Positions 8,831-13,734 of a stretch of 18,172 nucleotides of DNA are shown one piece after another. The stretch is from Verrucomicrobia bacterium UBA1629. GTDB taxonomy: Bacteria; Verrucomicrobiota; Kiritimatiellia; RFP12; UBA1067. Positions within the stretch are counted from its first letter, which is position 1. Every line of letters begins with the position of its first letter. The DNA is taken from NCBI GenBank assembly GCA_002321305.1, contig DCMF01000098.1, positions 1 to 18,172 on the forward strand. Direction: 5' to 3'. The notes beneath the pieces were generated by a model that saw only the letters and a program-made list of their open reading frames with translations, searched no databases and was not told the origin of the DNA. The position numbers were made by a program, and so were the translations under genes.

Positions 8831-8975
8831 CCACAACCCCGCCGCCGCCGGCGGACTTGTCTAACAAGTTTTCCGCAGCCGACAGTCCCGCACGACGCAC
8901 GTACAGGCCCTGCGGCGTCGCCAAGTACTCGACGTTGCCCTGTTGCGCGTAGCCACGCACGGCGGCGGAACGATC
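8826..8975 (-). pseudogene. Possible C-terminal gene remnant overlapping the regulator promoter
   Basis: A stop-free minus-strand frame of 49 codons that ends in TAA within the regulator -10 box and has a TGA two codons upstream. It includes AVRGYAQQGNVEYLATPQG, a composition that looks like real protein and unlike the arginine-rich shadow frames. No start codon or ribosome site is convincing. It may be the tail of a gene that was truncated, with the operator and promoter now inside it. I do not recognise the family, and it may be chance. Confidence 0.25.
8855..8869. promoter_or_regulatory. Operator palindrome (copy 3) before the regulator gene
   Basis: Perfect inverted repeat, read ACTTGT-CTA-ACAAGT on the plus strand, 24 bp upstream of the -10 hexamer exactly as in the two target promoters. 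Its presence argues for autoregulation. Confidence 0.82.
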
Positions 8976-9012
8976 GTTTCAGAGAAATCCGTTTCCTCAC
9001 CCCACAAGTGGC

Positions 9013-9312
9013 TCACTCGCGCAAAGCCGCTTTCTTCAGCGCCGCGTCCCGCTCCTTCTGGATGCGCGCACGAACCTGCTTCGCGTAGAAGCCAAGGCGA
9101 GTGATGTCTTCCCTCTTGCGGACGGGGCGACCGATCAGCTTCTCGAACTTCGCCCGGATCGCGTCCACCTTATCGATAGCGAGGAACTGTCCGCTTTCCT
9201 GTGCTGTCCGGCGGCCTCGGCTTCCGCAACAGAGGACTTGCCCTCCGCACTTCTTCCTTCTTCCCTTTTCCTTCCTCCCCCAGCCTCGCCCATGCTCGCC
9301 CTCTGTAGGCAT
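9013..9312 (-). CDS. Hypothetical 99-residue protein, probably a truncated gene tail
   Basis: The second half (about residues 40-99) includes QFLAIDKVDAIRAKFEKLIG and RKREDITRLGFYAKQVRAR and has natural composition: a charged, mainly helical segment rich in Lys, Glu and Ala with a regular coding third-position pattern. The first 40 residues are low-complexity Gly/Arg/Lys and look like noncoding sequence. Either a small protein starts internally or, more likely, this is the C-terminus of a larger gene lost by decay. No good ribosome binding site precedes the ATG at 9312. The family is not recognised. It lies in the decayed interval between the regulator gene and the rhamnosidase operon. Confidence 0.35.
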   Translation of the reverse strand: MPTEGEHGRGWGRKEKGRRKKCGGQVLCCGSRGRRTAQESGQFLAIDKVDAIRAKFEKLIGRPVRKREDITRLGFYAKQVRARIQKERDAALKKAALRE

Positions 9313-9445
9313 CCGTCAGGTGCCACGTGCCGACGAGCCGCGCGTTGGCCGGACGGGCGTAGGGAACGGCCGCGTTCGTCCGCACCGCTTCGAGGCGGTA
9401 GCCCCGCACGACGTCGTTGGTCGTGAGAGCGGGGGGATTGCTGTC
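9170..9445 (-). pseudogene. Remnant of a secreted/membrane protein gene, probable partner of the 9727-9957 piece
   Basis: The minus-strand frame contains ALTTNDVVRGYRLEAVRTN and RLVGTWHLTDAYRGRAW. Composition and GC-ending codons look genuine up to about 9275, then degrade to low-complexity Lys/Glu/Arg before the stop at 9170. It has no start of its own. It sits downstream of the short two-helix membrane protein at 9727-9957, in another frame, with a noncoding inverted repeat between. I infer that both pieces once formed one gene: an N-terminal membrane anchor followed by an extracellular part. No database comparison was possible. Confidence 0.4.
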
Positions 9446-9449
9446 GCAG

Positions 9450-9652
9450 AACGCGGAGGTGACGGAGTTTGAGAGGCACGGAGTTTCTTTACTGTCTGTC
9501 GAAGTTTTGTCCACGGATTGGCACGGATTACCACGGATTTGGATTCGTGTCGATTCGTGTTGATTCGTGGATGCCCCTTCTCCCGATCCGTGTGAATTCG
9601 TGAAATCCATGGATGTTTCTCCGTGCCTCCGCTCCTCCTCATTCTCCGCGTT
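9450..9652. repeat. About 200-bp imperfect inverted repeat with 10-bp phased units
   Basis: Two perfectly matching arm pairs share the same centre near 9551: AACGCGGAG (9450-9458) with CTCCGCGTT (9644-9652), and GAGGCACGGAG (9473-9483) with CTCCGTGCCTC (9619-9629). Inside, 9511-9570 is six consecutive 10-bp units, three of type NCACGGATTN followed by three of type NGATTCGTGN. Degenerate units continue at 9585-9611. The whole could fold as a long cruciform or hairpin, like a non-coding mobile (MITE-like) element. No transposase is present and no target duplication is evident. Confidence 0.6.
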
Positions 9653-9667
9653 GGGCGCACCCCGCCT

Positions 9668-9687
9668 AGCGGCCCCTTCGGGCTGCT
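9668..9687. repeat. Short stable hairpin, 8-bp stem with CTTC loop
   Basis: AGCGGCCC and GGGCTGCT pair around a CTTC loop (one G-T pair). It is not followed by a T-tract on either strand, so a classic intrinsic terminator is not supported. It lies between the inverted-repeat element and the second cluster of CCGT repeats. Confidence 0.4.
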
Positions 9688-9719
9688 TCGCAGGGGGATA
9701 TGCAGGCTTATTCCCCTCA

Positions 9720-9746
9720 ATCCGTATCAATCCGTGAAATCCGTGG
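9720..9746. repeat. Second cluster of AATCCGT(G) units
   Basis: Three closely spaced units, AATCCGTATC, AATCCGTGA and AATCCGTGG, of the same type as the array at 9511-9611. The stop codon of the small membrane protein falls inside this cluster, so the repeat appears to have replaced the natural continuation of that gene. Confidence 0.5.
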
Positions 9747-9957
9747 CCACATTCGCTGGCCTCTGCGCGAAGACCGTCGCGACGACGACTGCCGTCACGA
9801 GGACGGCCTTGGTGGACGGCGGCAGCCTGACGAACCGTTCCAAAAGCCCCAGCAGAAATCTCCTCTGCCAAAGCGCGAGCGCCGCCAGGGCGCATCCGCC
9901 CATGAGGGCGACGCAAGCCAGCACGAAGGCCAATTCTCTGAAGACGGGCGCGACCAT
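9727..9957 (-). CDS. Small two-helix membrane protein, probably a truncated gene
   Basis: 76 residues starting MVAPVFRELAFVLACVALMG. Two hydrophobic segments (about 6-30 and 47-64) flank a basic linker with QRR and RFVRL, and the second ends in VATVFAQ, which could act as a signal or anchor cleavage region. The final residues ATDFTD are encoded by the CCGT repeat cluster, so the natural C-terminus seems to be lost. An open frame reaches back to 10002, but the promoter at 9967-9972 lies inside that extension, so 9957 is the better start; the mRNA would then be leaderless or nearly so. Function unknown. The remnant at 9170-9445 may be its former extracellular part. Confidence 0.5.
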   Translation of the reverse strand: MVAPVFRELAFVLACVALMGGCALAALALWQRRFLLGLLERFVRLPPSTKAVLVTAVVVATVFAQRPANVATDFTD

Positions 9958-9988
9958 GTGGAGAGGATTATACCAGCTTTCTCTCCAC
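9958..9988 (-). promoter_or_regulatory. Extended -10 promoter flanked by a perfect 8-bp inverted repeat
   Basis: Minus strand TGGTATAAT with the hexamer at 9967-9972, nine bases before the ATG at 9957. GTGGAGAG (9958-9965) and CTCTCCAC (9981-9988) are perfect inverted copies around the -10 box with a 15-bp spacer. The dyad could be an operator for another regulator or a hairpin; it is unrelated in sequence to the ACTTGT palindrome. Confidence 0.5.
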
Positions 9989-10011
9989 AATGATGGCCTC
10001 ACGCCCTTTGC

Positions 10012-13000
10012 TCAACGACCCCCGCATTTATATAAATGCGGAGGTTGTCGTCTGCGCGCGCGTTCCGTCACGAGACGCACGGGGCCGAAGAGGCCGGACG
10101 GCAGCGGGCGGTCGCCCTTCGTCCAGTGCTTCCAGGTCGTGAAGGTCGTGCGCCCCGCCGGGCTCGGACGCCCCTCCGTCACCCACGCGGGGATGGCCTT
10201 CAGCCCGCCGTTCGCCGCGTACTCGGCGTCCGCCGGCAGGAAGTCGTCGCCGATCAGGCGGTTCGGCCAGAGGTTCGTCACCTCGACCCGCAGGCGCACC
10301 GTCCGCGCCGGGCCGGCCGGCAGGGCGCAGCGGAACGGCGGACGCCAGAGCGTCGGCAGCTTGACGCCGTCGACGAAGACCTCCGCGAGGTTCCTGAGGC
10401 CTCCCAGGTCCAGGACGAGCCGTTCGCCCTTCCCGCACGCCGGCAAGTCCACCGCCGTCTCGTAGGCGCCCGTGCCGGAGAAGTGGCGGATCTCCGGGTC
10501 GTCCGACGCCGCCCAGTCCACGATATTCGTCCAGACGCGCGCCCGCTCCCCCAGCGTGACCGTCCACGGCCCGGCGACGGGCGTCTCGCGGACGGTCTCG
10601 AAAGCCTCTTCAAGCGGCGCTGCCGACGACGGGCGGAACACGACGAAGACGCTGCCCGACGGCTTCAGGGCGAGCGTCACACGCGTGCGCCCGCCCTGCC
10701 GGGAGACGCGCCGCGCGCGCCGGATCTCGCCCGTCTCGGCGTCCCACAGCTCGACCTCGCCCCGCGCCTGCCGGAACGAGCACGCCAGCTCGACGGGGCG
10801 GTCGCTGACACCGCAGGCGACGAAGTACGCCTCGACGCCCTTCTCATAGCGGCGGTGGCACCACGCGACGTCCGCCGCGACGTCCGGCGTCTCGCACGCG
10901 AAGTCCGGCTCAAGCCCCGCCGCGCGCAGCCTCTCGGCGGCCTCTTCGGACGACTGCGCGACGACCGCGTACCGTGCGCGCAGCGCCGCGCTCTCGGCCT
11001 GACGGCGCGTGCACCAGTCGAAGGCGTAGCCCTCCGGCGGCATCGGCCAGCCCGCCGTCGCCTGCTGCGCGTCGCCGCCGCCGTCCGGCGTCTCCGTCCC
11101 CGTCGCCATGAGGCAGTCCGCGACGCTCTCGCCCGCCTGCAGCAGGCACTGGACGCGCGCGAGGTACGCGATGAAGTCCCGGCCCTGCCGCCACCAGGTG
11201 ACGGTGCGCTCGAAGTGCGTGCCCCACGCCCCCATCGTCATGCCGGGAAGCCGCGTCGGCGCCGTCCAGGGCTGGTGCGCGTAGCGGTGGAAGTAGAGCC
11301 GGTTCACGCCGCGCGCGAAGACGCGGTCTGCCTGGGCCTTGAGCGAGAACGGGTCGGCCTGCCACTTGCCGTCCGCCGGAAACGCGGTGAAGCTCTCGGC
11401 GCCCACGAGCCGTCGCCCGTTCACGTGCGCGACGGACGCCGCGAGCCGCGCGCAGCCTTCGCCGCCGACGGCGGTCGAGTTGACGACGCCGTCGCCCATC
11501 TTCGCCCAGAACTCGCACATCGGGATGTCGGCCGAGCGGCCGTACTCCAGCGCGTTGAACGGCCCGTTGCCGTAGCACTCGACGCCGAACTGCAGGCCGC
11601 GCGCCCGGCAGCGCCCGGCGAGCGCGTCCGCGTAGTTCTCCGCGAACAGCTCCGCGACGGTCGCGCGCCAGTCGCCGAGGACGCGCTCGCTTTCCGCGAC
11701 CGAGCCGACGACGCGCCCGGAGAGGAGCGCGAGCCACGGCACGAGGTCGTACCCCCTGCGCCGGCGGAAGGTGCGCTCGAAGCCCTGCGTCCAGTTCTGC
11801 GAGCCGACCTCGTAGCTGTCGACGAGGATGCCGGAGAGCGCGCTCTTCCCCTGCCCCACGAGATCCGGGCCGAGCCGCGCGCACAGCCGCTCGACGTAGG
11901 CGTCGAAGTGGGCGTCCAGCGCCGCGCGGTCGAGCTTGTCGACCTCCAGCCCCGAGCCGCCGCCGCTCACGGGATGGTTCCGCTCGCCGTTCGCGGCGAA
12001 GCCGACGCGCAGGATCGCCCAGCGGCCGTCCGGCACGTCCCACGCGAGCCGCCCGTCCGGGCGCAGGAGATGCGTCAGGTTCGTCACGGACGAGCGCGCG
12101 ACGACCTGCCCGGGCGCCGCCGCGAAGCCGTCGCGGCGGATGTCCTGGCGGATGCGGAACGTCTTCCCGTCGAGGTCGGAAAGCGCCGCCTTCCGCTCCA
12201 GCGCCGCGTCGCGCACCGTGAAGCGCCCCACGTAGCCCGGCGCGTAGCCGGGACTCGACGGCTCCGGCGGAAACGAGAACGTGATGCGGAACTTCTTCCC
12301 ACGGACGGCGCGACTGAAGGGGTAGTACCGAAGCCCCTTCGAGCCGCTGCCCGAACGGCGCACGTCGAAGTCGCGCGCGCCGCCGTCCCGCCACGTCACG
12401 CCGTCCTCCGAATACGCGACGGCGAAGCGGGACGGCTCGTTCCACTGCCCGCCGCCCGTCAGGACGAACGAGACGCCCGTCGCCTCGAACGGCTCGGCCG
12501 ACGCAAACGCGACCGTGCCGCCCGCGTCGCCGGCGAACGTCTGCTCCGCGCATTCCGCGCGCAGCGGCTCGCCCTCGCCCGGAGGGACCGGGAACGCGAG
12601 CACCGCGATGTCCGCGTAGAAGCCGTGCGGGTTCAGCGGCGCGGGCAGCGTCTCGTCGAAGCGGCGGGGGCCGTCCGCGCGCGTCTCGGTGTGGACGACG
12701 AACTTCATGCCCTGCTCCGGCTTCACCCACGGTCCGCCGGACGAGCTGTAGCCCGAGCAGTTCGGCACCTGGATCTCCAGCCCCAGCCGGTGCGCCTCGC
12801 GCACCGCGTGGCCGAGCGCGCCGAACCACGCCTCCGTGCCGAAGTCGACCGGCCCGCGCGCCAGCCCCGCCGTCACGTCGAAGACCGTCGCGCCGCCGAG
12901 GCCGATGTCGCGCATCGCCTCCAGGTCGGCCGTGATGCCCTCCTTGCTGACGTGGCCGTCCATCCAGTGCCACCACGTCCACGGCCGTGCCGACGCCGGC

Positions 13001-13734
13001 GGACGGCGAAAGCCGCGTTCCAGCGTCAAGTCCGCATTGTACGCCTCTTCATACGGCACGACCTTCAGCACGCCCCTCCGCTCTCGTTCGGCGATCGCGT
13101 CCAAAAACGCCGCGAAGTCCTTCTCGTCCAGAAACGGTCCCCAGCCGCCCGTCGCCAGCGTGATGCCGTGGATGAGGAAATCGAGCGCCTTCGGACGCTT
13201 CGCCAGTTCCGCGTCAATCGCGCGTCCGTAGTCCTTGTCCGCCGGTATCTTGCCACCGAACGGGACGCGGCGGACGGTCATGACGGCCAGTCCCTCCTCG
13301 TCCGAAATCCGCTCGACGGCCGCATCGTGCTGGATGAAGGGCGTGCAGAGCCAGCGCGGCGCGACGCCGACTTCGTGCGCGATCTTGTCACGCGATTCGG
13401 CGATCTGACGGCGCACCTCGTTCGTGTCGCCCGCCTGCAGCAGCTTCAGCAGGTTCGGATGCGAGACGGAATGCGAGGCGATCTCGTGTCCGCGCCGGTG
13501 CAGCTCGCGCACCTCGTCCCACGAGATGTTCTGTCCGCCGTGTCCCGCCGCGCCCGTCACGATGTTGAACGTCGCCTTCCAGCCGCGCGCGGCCAGCATC
13601 GGCTCGGCAATCGTGAGCTGCGCCTTGAGTCCGTCGTCAAAGGTGAGCGCAACGGGAACCGGCGCGGCGGACGCCGCCGCGCAGACGCCCGCCGCCGCAA
13701 ACGCGAACCACGCTTTCGTCATGAGGGTCTTCAT
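10012..13734 (-). CDS. Secreted polysaccharide deacetylase (CE4) fused to GH106 alpha-L-rhamnosidase
   Basis: A 1240-residue chimera. A signal peptide (about 1-23) is followed by a NodB/CE4 deacetylase domain to about residue 235: LTFDDG (30-35) gives the catalytic and metal-binding Asp pair, and HEIASHSVSH (83-92) the HxxxH metal ligands. The third family motif, normally R-x-P-[FYW], reads CTPF here. From RPWTWWHWMDG (about 250) a GH106 domain begins: DSYEVGSQNWT with Glu near 642, RRRRGYDLVPW, GVECYGNGPF with Glu near 719, and a closing GH2-like sugar-binding domain ending PSGLFGPVRLV. It would deacylate and cut L-rhamnose from a polysaccharide outside the cytoplasm. The ATG overlaps the upstream stop (ATGA) and has AAGGGGAA before it. 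The final residues come from a 20-bp palindrome, so the original C-terminus was probably a few residues shorter. A longer open frame to 14343 only shadows the upstream gene. Confidence 0.88.
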   Translation of the reverse strand: MKTLMTKAWFAFAAAGVCAAASAAPVPVALTFDDGLKAQLTIAEPMLAARGWKATFNIVTGAAGHGGQNISWDEVRELHRRGHEIASHSVSHPNLLKLLQAGDTNEVRRQIAESRDKIAHEVGVAPRWLCTPFIQHDAAVERISDEEGLAVMTVRRVPFGGKIPADKDYGRAIDAELAKRPKALDFLIHGITLATGGWGPFLDEKDFAAFLDAIAERERRGVLKVVPYEEAYNADLTLERGFRRPPASARPWTWWHWMDGHVSKEGITADLEAMRDIGLGGATVFDVTAGLARGPVDFGTEAWFGALGHAVREAHRLGLEIQVPNCSGYSSSGGPWVKPEQGMKFVVHTETRADGPRRFDETLPAPLNPHGFYADIAVLAFPVPPGEGEPLRAECAEQTFAGDAGGTVAFASAEPFEATGVSFVLTGGGQWNEPSRFAVAYSEDGVTWRDGGARDFDVRRSGSGSKGLRYYPFSRAVRGKKFRITFSFPPEPSSPGYAPGYVGRFTVRDAALERKAALSDLDGKTFRIRQDIRRDGFAAAPGQVVARSSVTNLTHLLRPDGRLAWDVPDGRWAILRVGFAANGERNHPVSGGGSGLEVDKLDRAALDAHFDAYVERLCARLGPDLVGQGKSALSGILVDSYEVGSQNWTQGFERTFRRRRGYDLVPWLALLSGRVVGSVAESERVLGDWRATVAELFAENYADALAGRCRARGLQFGVECYGNGPFNALEYGRSADIPMCEFWAKMGDGVVNSTAVGGEGCARLAASVAHVNGRRLVGAESFTAFPADGKWQADPFSLKAQADRVFARGVNRLYFHRYAHQPWTAPTRLPGMTMGAWGTHFERTVTWWRQGRDFIAYLARVQCLLQAGESVADCLMATGTETPDGGGDAQQATAGWPMPPEGYAFDWCTRRQAESAALRARYAVVAQSSEEAAERLRAAGLEPDFACETPDVAADVAWCHRRYEKGVEAYFVACGVSDRPVELACSFRQARGEVELWDAETGEIRRARRVSRQGGRTRVTLALKPSGSVFVVFRPSSAAPLEEAFETVRETPVAGPWTVTLGERARVWTNIVDWAASDDPEIRHFSGTGAYETAVDLPACGKGERLVLDLGGLRNLAEVFVDGVKLPTLWRPPFRCALPAGPARTVRLRVEVTNLWPNRLIGDDFLPADAEYAANGGLKAIPAWVTEGRPSPAGRTTFTTWKHWTKGDRPLPSGLFGPVRLVTERARRRQPPHLYKCGGR
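10022..10041. repeat. Perfect 20-bp palindrome in the tail of the CE4-GH106 gene
   Basis: CCGCATTTATATAAATGCGG is fully self-complementary, with an AT-rich centre and GC ends, and is flanked by CGAC/GTCG. It is translated as part of the last residues, PPHLYKCGGR, of the upstream enzyme. This resembles REP-type extragenic palindromes that overlap a gene end. It could slow RNA decay or promote termination, although no T-tract follows. Confidence 0.7.

Noticed and set aside
8873..9012. tRNA or small RNA gene in the gap upstream of the regulator
   Set aside because: I could not find a cloverleaf or conserved T-arm, and no terminator follows on either strand.
9511..9611. CRISPR-like array
   Set aside because: Units are about 10 bp with no unique spacers of 25-40 bp, they reverse orientation midway, and no cas gene is nearby.
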